From assembly GCF_963678635.1 (NCBI RefSeq), contig NC_087069.1, positions 558,001 through 622,000 on the forward strand: DNA of 64,000 nucleotides. The letters run 5' to 3'. How positions within the stretch are numbered: the stretch's first letter is position 1; each line of letters begins with the position of its first letter. The position numbers and the translations under genes were made by a program. This DNA comes from Symsagittifera roscoffensis (taxonomy: Eukaryota > Xenacoelomorpha > Acoela > Convolutidae). This document shows, piece after piece, positions 21,513 to 36,000 of this stretch. The notes beneath the pieces are model-generated. The model was not told the DNA's origin and did no database searches. It saw only the letters and a program-made list of their open reading frames with translations.

Positions 21513-24500
21513 AGACTACCAACTGCCAATTATAGGCTCAACGAAAGAACGAAACAAATTATTTTTGACAAACATTGTTCGACTGCTTCTCTACAAAAAT
21601 CATTTATTCATTTGACTTCTAAAAAATGGAATTCACTGCCCATAATTTTGCGCAATTTAGAAAAATCGAAAACAGGATTCAAAAAAAAAATTGAAAAAAT
21701 TTTACGTGAGTGAATTGAGAAACAATCCTATATGTACTAATACAAATACGTGGCGTGATTTCTGTTTTCGCTAGTTCTATATGTTTTAATTCAGTTTAAT
21801 TTTTCACACATTGTTTGAAAGAGAAACTGTATATACTCTGTATATACGCTGTATCTTTGTACTATCTGTAAAATTGTTTGTAAAGTTTTAATACCAGCTT
21901 GTTCCTAATTCTTAAATCTAATGTTTTTTTAGTATCCGAAACTTCATATACTTTAATCAACCAATTTCTGAACTGTAACCAATTTTGTTTTTTTTTTGTT
22001 TTGTTTATTGCTTGTTTTCTGATGTTTTGTTTTTGTTTGATGTAACCAATGAATTTATAAACAATTTTATTATTTACACTAAAGCCTCGGCTTTTTATTG
22101 TATAGTAATTCAAGTGTTCTTTCATCTTCTTCTAGTTATTATAGCCTCTAGAAAACACTTTATTCGCCAGTTGAATGTATTTTAAAATAAATAGTGTACA
22201 TCAAATGTTGATAATAATTTTTTTCAGATATACACAAAAGTAACAAGACTGCTCGTATCAGGGCGAAGCCCTGAATGTTCCGACTGCCTTTAAAGGTCTA
22301 TGTACCATTAATAATCTAACAAAAATTAAATGCACAAAAAAATGAAAAGAATTTTTTTTCTATAAAAATTGAAATTTTTTTTACAAAAATCATCCCCCCA
22401 CAAGCCATATGAAGAACAACAGGATAAATTTCGCTCCTTGTAGCAAATCAAATATGGCAAATAAGCTTCTGTCAACCAACTTGCAACGATTTAAATGACG
22501 GATTAAATCTCGCTTACGCGTTAATAGCGCGAAATATATTGCGCGTTAATTGTCCCAATTTGGCAAAAATGGCAATCTTTAAACCCCCATAACTCTACGA
22601 AAAACGACCACAGGTGAAATATCTTTTCAAATTTAAGCTCATAACAACAATACCTTTTGAATGATATTTAAAAAAATCCTTCAAAAACGGCTAGTGAAAA
22701 AACCCACCCGAGCACAAATATTCCGTTACTTTCGTATCGAAAGTCGGAACAATAAATCAAATATAAGCATTTAAATGATGGTATCAAAATCTTACGGAAC
22801 TTTCATTAAAAAAAATTTGAAGTATTTCCATGAAACTTTTCCATAGGTTGCCACCGTTGGATCTTCTTATTAAACCTTAGAAGTTGTTTTTGATTTTCTG
22901 TAGGTAAGGATTTTTTTGAAAACGTTCATCAAATAACCTGTTCCAAAAAGATACTGAGTTTTTATAAAGAAGAGTTCTCTATGTATTGCCCGTTAAACTT
23001 TTTGACAAAATATACTTGTCAATTTCTTTGATTTAATGATTGTTTTCATTTTGAATTGTTTCGGAAGCCGGCATTAAAAAAAAGTTTTTTTAATCCAGAA
23101 CTGGCAATTTACTTTCCAGTCAGAAACATTGTTACTGGTAAGGCATTGTAATTAAATTTAAGATCAGACGACGATTCGAATTGTGCACGATCACAAAAAG
23201 TTCTAATTGCTCAGCTAAGTTGTTTTTCTTATGATATATTCAATTTGCTGAAATTCTATCAAATAGGATGGCACGATAGATTAGGTGACCGATAACAAAT
23301 GCGTTCATTATAAGTAGTCTTGCTTCAATAGTAAGGTGTTTTTATCGACTGTAGAGTTTTAATCCCACAAAGCATTTTTCGTAGGATCATTTTCACTCAG
23401 TCTTGAAAAGTCAAAATATTGTCTAATTTTATAAAAATTTAAAACGTTAATTCAAACGTTTTCCCACATTTTGTGCATCATCAGTATTAGAAATTTTTTA
23501 TAATATTTACAAAACGATCAAAGGTCTGAAAAATGAGAAACATGTCTCAAAAGGTCTCTAAAACTTTTTAACCAATGATTTTTTAAACAATTGTAATTTT
23601 ATAATAAATCACGTAATCATGAATAACATTTTCCTGTAAATTTCTGAGATTTTTTAGTTTTTTGTTTTTTCATGGTTTTTAAATTTCGATTTGGGAATTT
23701 TTTCCATACTGACATGTCAGTTTTTGAACTTTTTGTCATGTTATACATAGACTATATTTTTAGTGTTAATTCCCGGCTCCTGAATTCATCGCGTGTGTTG
23801 ATCCTCGGCCTCTTCCTCCAAATATGCGAAGCTTCTTGTGTCAGTAGCTTATGAGTGTTGGCTGTGTGGTCTATAATCTCTGACTTCAGCTCAGCAGTAC
23901 TGCCTACCTCCTTTTTGCATACTAACAAGTGTTGCCCTACTGGGGAGTCCCCTTTGCGGAGTTCATCGACCCTCGTGGCTAAATGCGGGACTGTCTGGCC
24001 GACATAGGTGGAGTTACATACACCACTTTGGATCTCAGTTCACGAGCAAAGAAAGTTTTGAGGGATGGCAAGCATGTTTTCAATTTCCTTGTTGTGAAAA
24101 TTATTTGTGCCCCGGATATTAGCTGAACCTTTGCAGCTAATAGTTGAGACGGATTGCCTCGATATTGCATTGTAAGAAAGGGGTGAGTCTTTCAATTTAT
24201 CCTTTACCATTTTTCGTTTCTGACGCCTTCACCTCTAAACTTTTCTTTCCCTCAAGGATCTTGTTGAGAGCTTCAAACACTACCCTGTCCGACCAATTTT
24301 TGGAAAATTGATTTTCAATCCATTGTTTCCGATTTTTTTCAAAATGCTTGGTCAAAATTTTCCCATGTTGAGGTACTTCTGAAAACCTTATGAACCGTCC
24401 CTTCAATAGCTCTTCTCTTGTACTGCAAAGGTGCGCAGCCTCTGAAAATTAAAATGGTGCCGATATCAGTGGGTTTTTGGTACCAACCACTTTTAACTTT

Positions 24501-25820
24501 TTTTCTGTATCCACGTTGACATTTAAGTCCAATAAGGTCAAATTACCGTTACTATCAGGTTCTTCTATCGTGAACTGCAAGTTTGGATGCAACTTATTGG
24601 CAGCTTCAAGACCTACCCCAGGATGGCACTTGACAGTTCTAACTATGTCGTCCACATATCTTAGAAAATCATTAACGCCATTTGCAGTCTGATCTGCTTC
24701 CTGTTGTTTTTTGCAAGTCATGCAATACCATACTATTTCAGCGATGTCAGCATATTTGGATTCCAATATGTTACCACAACCTAAGTGATACCAATCCAAA
24801 CTAGGTTCGCATTCTACCCCTTTAGTCCGATATGTCACCTTTTTCTGACATCCAGGGCACACTTCCTTGTTAGCCTCAGTTAGCACAGTCAATTTTGGTA
24901 GCTCTTTCTTTAATGCAGGTTCGTATTCTTTGAGCCACAAGCTGGCCAATATTACTGCAAGGGAGGCCCCCATTGCTAAACCATTTTTTTGTACATACTA
25001 CAATCCATTGAATTTAAAGTGTACCTTACTCACTGCCAAATTCAGTAAATTTTTCATAGTCTTGCGAGATGTTTCCGGAGTGTTGACTTGCTCATATAAT
25101 CTCCTCAGGGCTATTTCAACCGCTTACTTGAGCGGGACATTAGTTTACAAACTCTCTACAACAAAGGAGATTATACTCCCATCAGATTCCAACTCAGTTT
25201 TCTCCAAGATCTCTCTGGACATTTGAGTGTTCTTTTCTATGTTTGCCCCCACAATTTCATCAAAGTACTTTGCCAATGTTTTATTAAGGTTGTCATATAA
25301 TCTACCAGGTAAAGAAAGGACGGGACGAGGTGGTATGCCTTGTTTGTGTACTTTTGCTAACCCTTACAGCCTAGCCGGCTGCGCTCCCGTTGATCTCAAC
25401 CTAGTATACAGCTCTTCGCTAATCTCGTTCTTCTTTTTCATGGCGAGTAATTCTTTGCTTATGTCTTTTTCAATTTGCATAATCACAATGTCTGTCAGAT
25501 TTTTCTTCTCACTAAATTGTTGTGGTTAAAATAAATGTTTCAATTTTTCTGATTTGTCTCCTTTTTCAATACACAAAAACCCACCCCCTCATCAAACGGC
25601 ACTGCCAGAAGACTGTTAACCTTCAAATATTTTCTGGCTTTTTCAACACCCTTGTCAGAGGGGGTCTGTTTCACAATTTTAGCATATCTCTTTGCAGCAG
25701 CTTCAATCTCACATAATTTTTCTCCGGGTTGTTTATAACTTCAGCTCAATCAAAAAACTATCAATGTCAGCAAGGAAGTGAATATCATTGAATTTGTCTC
25801 GTACCGGATGTTTTGGTCCA
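21513..25820. repeat. 4.3-kb tandem block, copy B
   Basis: This is the second copy of the block at 17219-21488. It begins inside the LINE C-terminal coding region (ACTACC AACTGCC, near 21515) and ends where copy A is truncated. To the right of 25820 the Penelope-like sequence continues, so copy B keeps more of that element's 5' part. Shared stop codons in the two Penelope copies show that the duplication came after inactivation. Confidence 0.93.
22276..22751. mobile_element. Small inverted-repeat element (MITE-like), copy B
   Basis: This is the same element as 17980-18455, carried along in the second 4.3-kb block, with the same TGTTCCGACT / AGTCGGAACA ends. It is therefore not an independent insertion. 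Confidence 0.45.
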
Positions 25821-26105
25821 AGACCCCTTCTCACTACCTCTCTTGCTTTTGCTAGGTTACGCGATGCATTGGCCCTATCCGCATTTGCCTGGCTTATCTC
25901 AGATCTGAAGAATCTCAGTTGGAAGTGGGCACCGCTTGATCCGAAAAAACATCTTTATAAGGAACGCGAAACCGTAAAAAATATGGTATCATGTCGTTAT
26001 CGAGACATTTTCTCAGAAATTTGAATCTCAGGAAACTGCTATTAAATTTATTGAAATGTTTCAAATAATCTAACACAAGTTTCAGAGTGAGTTTTCTTTT
26101 CAGGA
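23752..26105 (-). pseudogene. Penelope-like retroelement relic, copy B (longer at its N-terminus)
   Basis: This matches copy A at offset 4332 with the same broken motif A, the same two TAA codons and the same GIY-YIG frameshift. It continues past 25820 into the N-terminal region (FLRFKFLRKCLDNDMIP near 26000), which is typical of the conserved start of Penelope-like RT proteins. The same PHD-like finger sits between motifs B and C. It is dead, and is useful mainly as a dated duplication marker. Confidence 0.85.
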
Positions 26106-26837
26106 CCAATCTAAGGAGTGGTGATGGCAGCAAAATTGCAGTCATCTGTTCTTTGCAGGCCACAAGCACTTAAATTCATGTGGCACTCAGCAAAGAAAAA
26201 ACAGCCCAACAAAGTTTTACTATTTATTGGTCGTTTGGCTCCGACTGGAGGTCCCCAGCCAACACCCCAATACCTCTGCTTCTGTCTCTTCCTTCTAGAG
26301 ATAAGGCTACCGGTTGTTTTTACGACGATTATCTTTGTCTTCCGCACATCCTCAAAAATATCGGGAGTGCCCGTTCTCCTGCAGTAGACAATGCCACTTA
26401 TTTTTCTTCACGTCGATTGTAAATACGCCTGAAGTTCATCTTGTATAGTTGTCCGTGCGGTGGGAAGATATGCTGTTGTTCAGCACGTCGTGCCAGATAA
26501 TAAACTGCTTACTGGCCAGAGGTTGCTGTTCAAATAATACTCGTAAATCCTTCCCCCTGTTCAAGGTATTGCGGTTCAAAGAAAGGGACTGCGTAGACCT
26601 TCTGCTGCGTCTCTCTTCGTTCCTCTAGCTCAAGATTTTCAGGGAGCTGGCAGCTATAATCATCGCCATTTTGACTCAAACACTACTGACATTATGAACA
26701 AGAAGCGGTAAAATTCTGTACAAATAGAGAAAAAAAACCGAATTAATAACTGTTTTCTTTAAAGGAATATAACAGTTTGCTTATAGCTTATCGCTAAGGA
26801 AGATAGAATTTTGTGCCTCATAAGGATTAAAAGTTTT

Positions 26838-27220
26838 TTACAGTGTTTTCAAAACGATCAAAGATCTGAAAAATAAGAAACATGTCTAAAAACAGGCTCT
26901 AAAACTTTTTAACCAATCAAATTTAAACAAATGTAATTACATAATAAATAACGTAACCATGAATAACCTTTTCCTGTAAATGTCTGAAATTTTTTAGTTT
27001 TTTTTGTTCTTTGATGGTTAAAAAATTTCGATTTGGGATTATTTTTGATTCTGACATGTCAGTTTTTTAACTTTTAGCCATGTTATACATAGATTACAGT
27101 TATAGTGTTAATTCCCGGCTCCTGAATTCATCGCGTGTGTTGATCCTCGGCCTCTCCCTCAAAACAAGCAAAACCATTAGTGTCAGTAGCTTATGAGTGT
27201 TGGCTGTTTGGTCTTTAGTC
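26838..27220 (-). pseudogene. Third Penelope-like fragment: GIY-YIG end and 3' untranslated region
   Basis: The sequence is clearly homologous to 19172-19540 and 23504-23872 (terminal EFRSRE codons, stop region, then the AT-rich 3' flank) but more diverged, for example around 27160. No RT is attached, so it is an independent truncated copy or an older duplicate. Confidence 0.8.
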
Positions 27221-28490
27221 TGGAAACAGACCCCGGTATTTTGAAACAGACCCCGTTGTTGTCCAATTTTACTCCGATAAATCTCGTATTGTCTTTTTCT
27301 TGAATAAAATTCGTGTCTAAAAAACTTGAACTAAATTACAAAGAGGTCCCTTCCGTTTAGTTACGGTAAGTGCACAAGATTGATAGGGCCATACCAGCGT
27401 AATAAAATGCATAAATATTAGCTAACTGTATCATTTTAGCAATGAAGTCATATATTAGCAATAAATTCTTTGTCGGAAGATTGATTTATCTAAGCCGTCT
27501 TTCCTCTATATTAGCCGTTAAAGAGTTGTTGATATGGTTCAAAATGGCTTCCATCATTAAGAACTTCACTTTTTGGGTAAATTTAACTGTGTGCTTTCTT
27601 AAATTGTTCATATGTTCCGACTTAATGGTTAGAGGTTTTAACTCTGCGGTTCATCAACTTCATAGTTACAGCTTAATCAAATACTCGTCTGTATTTGGTC
27701 ATTGATCCCTATTCAGAATCTTCGAGAAACCTCATCCTATTTGCTTTTTATCTCCTGCTAAGGGTAGGTACAAAAATTCAGCGTCCATCTTCAGTTCCTA
27801 GAATTTAGTTTCATGACAATAATTTTGGAAAAAACTGTTGTATAACTCCAACATTCTAGAATTGTCATATTGATGAATGAAAAGTCCCGCAACAATTGAT
27901 TCTCTATAATCAATTGTTGACTTTATTAGTTCAATTTCATATAATTTTTTTTCAGATCAATCAATCGCTTGCAAAGTTCCTCATCTTTAGTTTTGTGTTC
28001 ACTTTCATCGCCGGGATATTTAATTATTTTGTGTCGGGATCTGTCCATATTTTGATTACCGTACGCGCTGTTACCCAGAAGCATCATCGTCTCAGCCTTA
28101 ACTCCAGAGTGAGGGTTCTCGCCTCTTTCACGTCAAGCATCAACAACAGATAGAATAAAGTTGTTGAAGCATTTCATAGGTGTGTAATCATCAAAACGAT
28201 AAATTTTTGTACATTGAAGTCCAAGGCAGTTTATAAAAAGGGTAATGATGGTGGTACCATTTTCTAATTTAAAGCAAGAAATCAACCTTCTTTGTGCTTT
28301 TTTTCCACGAACCTTTTTCTTCGGCATATTTTGAAGATAATTCCCCAATATCCTTTCGGCAGACTCAGTCTTTTTTCTTATTTGAGGAAATTTTTGAAAA
28401 TGTGTTTTTCTTTATCTCGTCGGGAACTATCAAACACATTTAACATAGCTTAAAACTGATCGGTTCCTTTTTTCAGTTAATGAATCATAA

Positions 28491-28507
28491 GAGAGAGAGA
28501 GAGAGAG
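28491..28507. repeat. (GA)n microsatellite
   Basis: A simple alternating GA run directly visible in the sequence. Confidence 0.9.
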
Positions 28508-29089
28508 GTCTTTTGCAAGGAACGTTTGTCTTGACATGACTCTTGATTGTATAATTAGATTGTTTAATTGTATGATTGAATGATTGTTTAAATTGCTCCC
28601 AGCACTCACATTCCCACATTTCCTGAATGTTATAGCTTTTTTTCTTTAAAAACTCTCGTCTTTACTCATCCATTTGTCGCTTCTTTTTTCCTCTTTCGAT
28701 AGACAAAGATGGACGGGTTTCTTGGCAGGAGCAGAAGGAATAGTAGCAACCCATAGCTTCAAATACTGTTTTACAGGGAGCGCAGTAGCCATCAACACGG
28801 GAAAATCAGTTTTCTTCTGCTTTTCGGTCGTGAAAAAACTCTCATTTTTACACTCTGGTCTCCGTTCTTGATAGAAGGGCATAACCATGGTCTCAAAAAA
28901 ATCCTATTCTGTTGCTTCTAGCCTTGAACTGTTATTCTCCTGACACATTGAGAATGGATAAAAAAGGCTAGCATCATTTTCAACTTTTGTACTAGGAAAA
29001 TTTGACAATTTACGAAAATAAATTTGGTCAACAACTGCTTTTAGCGTAAAGAATTTTACTGAACCACCATTCATGTATGTCTTCTATAC

Positions 29090-32000
29090 ATTTCTCGCGC
29101 AAAATCATCTTTATTGTTTTATAAAATCTGAGTCATAAGAAATAGTGTGATACGTTGATCTGCATGATAAGTATTTGAGTTGTTTGGAATTGTATGCTAA
29201 GCGTTTTTGATTCAATGAGGTCATCACGGGTAGAAAACCACTAGTCAGATTTTAATAAGTCGAACAAAGGTCACCTGTTTTTTTGAATTTGGCCTTTTCT
29301 GCAAAACTGTGAGACTAGAATGATGTATGGAATTATATATCTGTGTATATAGATAAATGTTGAGCGCTTTTTAGATGCGGAGGTCATAACGGTTTAGAAG
29401 AAAAATAGCCATACTTTATTAGATCAAAGTTATTTGACTTATGGTTTTTTTCGCTTCATTTCAAAAAATGTATGATTAAAATGATGCACAGAACTGTTTG
29501 GCAAAAAAATATTTTGGATGGAAATGTCCGCTCAATTGTTTTTGGTGTATGAAGGTCAACCCGTTGTAGGAGAGCACTAGTCATGCTTTCATAATTCAAT
29601 TTTCTATGAAAAGCGTATTTTCTCATTAGCTTGATTTGTGAACTTATATGACTAGCATGATGTATGGAAATGTATGATAAGTATAATTGTTGAATGGAAT
29701 TGTAAGCTAAAAATTTTTGGTGTTTTGAGGTCATCACAAGGTAGAAGAACACTTGTTTTGCTTACATAACTCGAAACTGTATGACTAGCGTTTTATTTAT
29801 TGCCTTCATTTGTGAAGATGTGCAAATAGCATGATGTATGGAATTGTATGATAGGCATTTTAATGTATGGAAGTCTATGCTAAGCATTTTTGGTGCGTGG
29901 AGTTCAACCGTTGTAGAAAAACACTAGTCAGACTTTAGTATTTCGAAATCAAGTGTTTTTTATTGGCTCCATTTGTGAAATTGTATGAACACCATAAATA
30001 TCTGAGATGTTGGGAATTGTATACGCTAAGACATTTGGTGAAATGGAGTTCAAAGTGGGGTAGAGGAAAACTAATTATGCTTTTTCCCTTCGGAGTTTTG
30101 TGACCAGTTTTTTCCTTGGCTATATTTTCAAAATTGTATGACTAACATGATATTTGGATTTGTATGATAAACTTTTTCGTTCTATGGAAATGTCTGCTAA
30201 AATTTCTGGTGTATGCAGGTCAATCGGTGAAAAAAAAACAGAAGTCATAATTTAATAGTTCAAAACTGTACGACAGGCTTTTTTTTTATTGGCCCTGATT
30301 GTGAAAGTGTATGGATAACATGATGCATGGAATTGTAAGATAGTTTATGAGTTGAATGAGTTTTGATTATTTGATGGTATGATTATTTTTTTCGATGTAT
30401 GGAATTGTATGGTAAGGTTTTTGTGTGTATGGAGGTCGACCGGTGTAGAAAACCCTAGTCACATTTTAGTAGATCGAAGTTCTACAACAACTGTTTTTTT
30501 ATTGGCTCCATATGTGAAATTCTATGAAAAGCCTGATATTTGGACTTAAATTTCCATGCCTTAAGATACTGTAGAGATTTCTCTATTTCTGAATAGATTT
30601 TCAATGTATTTTCAACGTGTCTTAACTCTAGAAAGAAAAAATGAAAATGGCATTCAATTAAAGTTAAAAATTGTAGTACAAAAAAATTAATATGAAGTAC
30701 GAACTGATAAAAAACATCGAGTCTATGTTCCGTAAGCAAGCTTTTTCCTACACAGTGAACAGTTTTTGCATGACAAAATGGGTAGTTGCTGCACCTCCAA
30801 TCATATTTTCCAACCTTGAAAAAAAACTCTGCATTTTTGGGAAAGCGTAGTCATCTAAATTTGTAATCTCAGTTTTCAGAAACTTCGCGAAAATTTCACA
30901 CTTTTCATAAATTTTTGCGAGAATTTCCGTTATTGAAGCTACTACGTTTTTCAATAATTTTTCAGTATAATTTTTGTAACCACTGCTCCAATTGGTTCCA
31001 AGAAGAGGTTTCGTACACTAAGTAGATTGGAAGGTTGCTTTGAAGTTCTTAGGAGGAAAAAATGAATATCCTACAAATTGCAGATCTTTATAAACTCCTT
31101 ATTCTTTCACTATATTCTTATTAAAACATTCAAAATCCATAACAACCAGGCTCATTGTATTAACAGATTTCTCGATTAACAACTGAACAATGCATATACT
31201 GATGAAGCAAATATTTTAACAAACAAAAATGAAAATAATCCTGCCATGTGCCGAAGAAAACAAAAACTGGAATGAATAGAGGCAGTATAACAATAACCAG
31301 TCCCTTTTTCCTAAATGATTTCTTTAATCCCTTTAGGAATTTCCTTATCCACTTAGACCTCTAAAATGAAAATTTTAGTCCAATGCTTTCAAATTTATGT
31401 CCGGGTCCACAAAAAAAACAGGTACAAATAAATGATTTCTTTCTTTTTGTGTTTGACAAAAAATCTTGCTTTATTATCTCAAAAATGTTTAGAGTTTTAT
31501 TCATAATCTGTTTTTACAGTGCAACAGTCGATAGTGATGCAAATTTTTTAAATGTTTGAACATAAGCTAGAAATGAGGGAGCAATATCGAGCAATATATC
31601 GTATTCCTCCATTTTTAATTGGAGAGATCGATTCTTTTTCCAATGATTTCCACTTCTACGGTAATTAATAAGATCTATTTTTTTGTTATCGGGTTTGTCC
31701 TATCTAAATTTTTTTTCTATCATTATGCAGAGTCCACTCAAAATGGGATAGTTGTGAGTCCGCGTTCGAAGTCTGCAAGTTTAGTGAAATTAGTGTTGTA
31801 AAACACTTAGCGAGTTTTTTTTGGGATTTTCTTGTTAAAAAAAGTGAAAAATTACGATTTTTTGTAAAGATTTTGTAAATCATACAGTATAGCTCGAATA
31901 CTAATTGAAAATGTGTTAAGAGAGTAAATACTTAAATTACAAGACAAAAAAAAACAGACTAATTTGATGAATTCCAGATGGCTGCTGTTATAGTGAGCTC

Positions 32001-33085
32001 TTCCCATCTTTTATTCAGATTACTGCACAAAATCGCTTTTTATTTCCGTTTTAGAGTCTTTTACGAAACAAAATTAACCCAAGATTTTTGTGTCTCTACC
32101 CACAATTCTGACTGTTGTTTGCATAATTTAAACTTCCAAAAACCTCTGATTGGTTAAACTTTTGATCAAAGTTTAACACGATATGTATTTTTCTTTTCAA
32201 ACATCAACACACCAATTTTTTGATTGTCTTTATGCACTGTAGAAACAGAGATTTTATTCGAATGTTATTTCATCAACTGCCAAAGTTTTCAACGCTGTTC
32301 GTTATAATTTTCAGTTGAAAAAGCAAAAAAAAGACAAGTTTTGCAAAGAACAAACTTTTACGCAAAAATTTCAAATGTCATCCTTTTTGTTTTGACTAGA
32401 AACTGGACTCACAAAAAGTATTGGTTCAGCTTTTCTGTAAAGATTTTCGTAAAATTCAAAACTCAAAATTTGAAAATGATTTACTAAAGAAAGTAACTGT
32501 TTCATTGATGGTTTCATTTTATAATCTAACATTTTTTTTCTCTCAAAAGTTTACAAAACTAACAAAAGTATCAGAGAAAAAGGAAAAATAACACAATTAA
32601 TCTAGAAACATGCTAAAACTTTTTGAAATTCACAAACAAGATTAATAATTTGCGAAAACGGTTAATTTTTTCTGACAGGATGCGAAAAAATAGCTTACAT
32701 TTTTTCTACAAATACGAAAAGTGATTCAACTTTTTGTCAAGATGCTAAAATTCTTTTGTTTTTTTTTCGAGAATACGCTAATAGTGTTTCTTTTTTTTTC
32801 TCTACAAAATGCGAAATTAAAATTCCATTTTTTTTTTATTAAAATGCGAAAAGTATTCAACATTTTTTTAAAAGTTGTTTATGAAAAGGTATTTTTAATT
32901 TTTTGCAAGTTTTAATTGTTCATTGGCTCTGATGGTGAAAGTGTATGGATAACATGATGCATGGAATTGCAAGATAGTATATGAGTTGAATGAGTTTTTA
33001 TGCTAAGCAATTTTGAGATGTGGAGGTCAACACGGGGTAGAAGGACACTATTCATCATTGGCTTTGTTTGTGAAATTGTATGACC
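29090..33085. repeat. Degenerate satellite-like repeat region
   Basis: Motifs such as ATGATGTATGGAATTGTATG, then GGTGTATGGAGGTCAACC, then a GTAGAAGAACACTAGTCA-like piece, then TTATTGGCTCC, recur in that order at irregular spacing of roughly 150-220 bp (for example near 29320, 29650, 29835, 30135, 30310 and 32940). No protein-coding potential is seen. It looks like an old, decayed tandem satellite, and its left edge is uncertain. Confidence 0.7.
29654..32912. repeat. 3.3-kb tandem duplication, copy 1
   Basis: Nearly the whole stretch recurs at 33086-36332 at offsets of about 3432 to 3420 bp, with scattered substitutions and small indels. About 170 bp of further satellite sequence separates the two copies. 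It includes both satellite units and a unique-looking AT-rich 2-kb portion. Confidence 0.9.
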
Positions 33086-36000
33086 AGCATGATGTATGGA
33101 AATGTATGATAAGTATAATTGTTGAATGGAATTGTAAGCTAAAATTTTTTGGTGTTTTGAGGTCATCACAAGGTAGAAGAACACTTGTTTTGCTTACATA
33201 ACTCGAAACTGTATGACTAGCGTTTTATTTATTGCCTTCATTTGTGAAGATGTGCAAATAGCATGATGTATGGAATTGTATGATAGGCATTTTAATGTAT
33301 GGAAGTCTATGCTAAGCATTTTTGGTGCATGGAGTTCAACCGTTGTAGAAAAACACTAGTCAGACTTTAGTATTTCGAAATCACGTGTTTTTTTATTGGC
33401 TCCATTTGTGAAATTGTATGAATACCATAAATATCTGAGATGTTGGGAATTGTATACGCTAAGACATTTGGTGAAATGGAGTTCAAAGTGGGGTAGAGGA
33501 AAACTAATTATGCTTTTTCCCTTCGGAGTTTTATGACCAGTTTTTTCCTTGGCTATATTTTCGAAATTGTATGACTAACATGATATTTGGATTTGTATGA
33601 TAAACTTTTTCGTTCTATGGAAATGTCTGCTAAAATTTCTGGTGTATGCAGGTCAATCGGTGAAAAAAAACAGAAGTCATAATTTAATAGTTCAAAACTG
33701 TACGACAGGCTTTTTTATCATTGGCCCTGATGGTGAAAGTGTATGGATAACATGATGCATGGAATTGTAAGATAGTATATGAGTTGAATGAGTTTTGATT
33801 ATTTGATGGTATGATTATTTTTTTCGATGTATGGAATTGTATGGTAAGGTTTTTGTGTGTATGGAGGTCGACCGGTGTAGAAAACCCTAGTCACATTTTA
33901 GTAGATCGAAGTTCTTCAACAACTGTTTTTTTATTGGCTCCATATGTGAAATTCTATGAAAAGCCTGATATTTGGACTTAAATTTCCATGCCTTAAGATA
34001 CTGTAGAGATTTCTCTATTTCTGAATAGATTTTCAGTGTATTTTCAACGTGTCTTAACTCTAGAAAGAAAAAATGAAAATGGCATTCAATTAAAGTTAAA
34101 AATTGTAGTACAAAAAAATTAATATGAAGTACGAACTGATAAAAAACATCGAGTCTATGTTCCGTAAGCAAGCTTTTTCCTACACAGTGAACAGTTTTTG
34201 CATGACAAAATGGGTAGTTGCTGCACCTCCAATCATATTTTCCAACCTTGAAAAAAAACTCTGCATTTTTGGGAAAGCGTAGTCATCTAAATTTGTAATC
34301 TCAGTTTTCAGAAACTTCGCGAAAATTTCACACTTTTCATAACATTTTGCGAGAATTTCCGTTATTGAAGCTACTAGGTTTTTAAATAATTTTTCAGTAT
34401 AATTTTTGTAACCACTGCTCCAATTGGTTTCAAGAAGAGGTTTCGTACACTAAGTAGATTGGAAGGTTGCTTTGAAGTTCTTAGGAGGAAAAAATGAATA
34501 TCCTACAAATTGCAGATCTTTATAAACTCCTTATTCTTTCACTATATTCTTATTAAAACATTCAAAATCCATAACAACCAGGCTCATTATATTAACAGAT
34601 TTCTCGATTAACAGCTGAACAATGCATATACTGATGAAGCAAATATAACAAACAAAAATGAAAATAATCCTGCCATGTGACGAAGAAAACAAAAACTGGA
34701 AAGAATAGAGGCAGTATAACAATAACCAGCCCTTTTTCCTAAATGATTTCTTTAATCTCTTTAGGAATTTCCTTATCCACTTAGACCTCTAAAATGAAAA
34801 TTTTAGTCCAATGCTTTCAAATTTATGTCCGGGTCCACAAAAAAAAACAGGTACAAATAAATGATTTCTTTCTTTTTGTGTTTGACGAAAAATCTTGCTT
34901 TATTATCTCAAAAATGTTTAGAGTTTTATTCATAATCTGTTTTTACTGTGCAACAGTCGATAGTGATGCAAATTTCTTAAATGTTTGAACATAAGCTAGA
35001 AATGAGGGAGCAATATCGAGCAATATATCGTATTCCTCCATTTTTAATTGGAGAGATCGATTCTTTTTCCAATGATTTCCACTTCTACGGTAATTAATAA
35101 GATCTATTTTTTTGTTATCGGGTTGGTCCTATCTAAATTTTTTTTCTATCATTATGCAGAGTCCACTCAAAATGGGATAGTTGTGAGTCCGCGTTCGAAG
35201 TCTGCAAGTTTAGTGAAATTAGTTTTGTAAAACACTTAGCGAGTTTTTTTGGGATTTTCTTGTTAAAAAAAGTGAAAAATTACAATTTTTTGTAAAATTT
35301 TTGTAAATCATACAGTTTAGCTCGAATACTAATTGAAAATGTGTTAAGAGAGTAAATACTTAAATTACAAGACAAAAAAAAACAGACTAATTTGATGAAT
35401 TCCAGATGGCTGCTGTTATAGTGAGCTCTTCCCATCTTTTATTCAGATTACTGCACAAAATCGCTTTTTATTTCCGTTTTAGAGTCTTTTACGAAACAAA
35501 ATTAACCCAAGATTTTTGTGTCTCTACCCACAATTCTGACTGTTGTTTGCATAATTTAAACTTCCAAAAACCTCTGATTGGTTAAACTTTTGATCAAAGT
35601 TTAACACGATATGTATTTTTCTTTTCACACATCAACACACCAATTTTTTGATTGTCTTTATGCACTGTAGAAACAGAGATTTTATTCGAATGTTATTTCA
35701 TCAACTGCCAAAGTTTTCAACGCTGTTCGTTATAATTTTCAGTTGAAAAAGCAAAAAAAAAGACAAGTTTTGCAAAGAACAAACTTTTACGCAAAAATTT
35801 CAAATGTCATCCTTTTTGTTCTGACTAGAAACTGGACTCCACAAAAAGTATTGGTTCAGCTTTTCTGTAAAGATTTCGTAATATTCAAAACTCAAAATTT
35901 GAAAATTATTTACTAAAGAAAGTAACTGTTTCATTGATGGTTTCATTTTATAGTCTAACATTTTTTTTCTCTCAAAAGTTTACAAAACTAACAAAAGTAT

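Larger units (their letters stand above)
26170..29080. other. No supported gene; AT-rich intergenic or intronic DNA
   Basis: Apart from the Penelope fragment at 26838-27220 and a (GA)n run at 28491-28507, I see short ORFs only, with no recognisable domains, and no convincing pairs of splice sites. Confidence 0.5.

Noticed and set aside
28646-28888. Minus-strand 80-codon ORF
   Set aside because: Basic, low-complexity ends and no recognised domain; not distinguishable from chance in AT-rich DNA.
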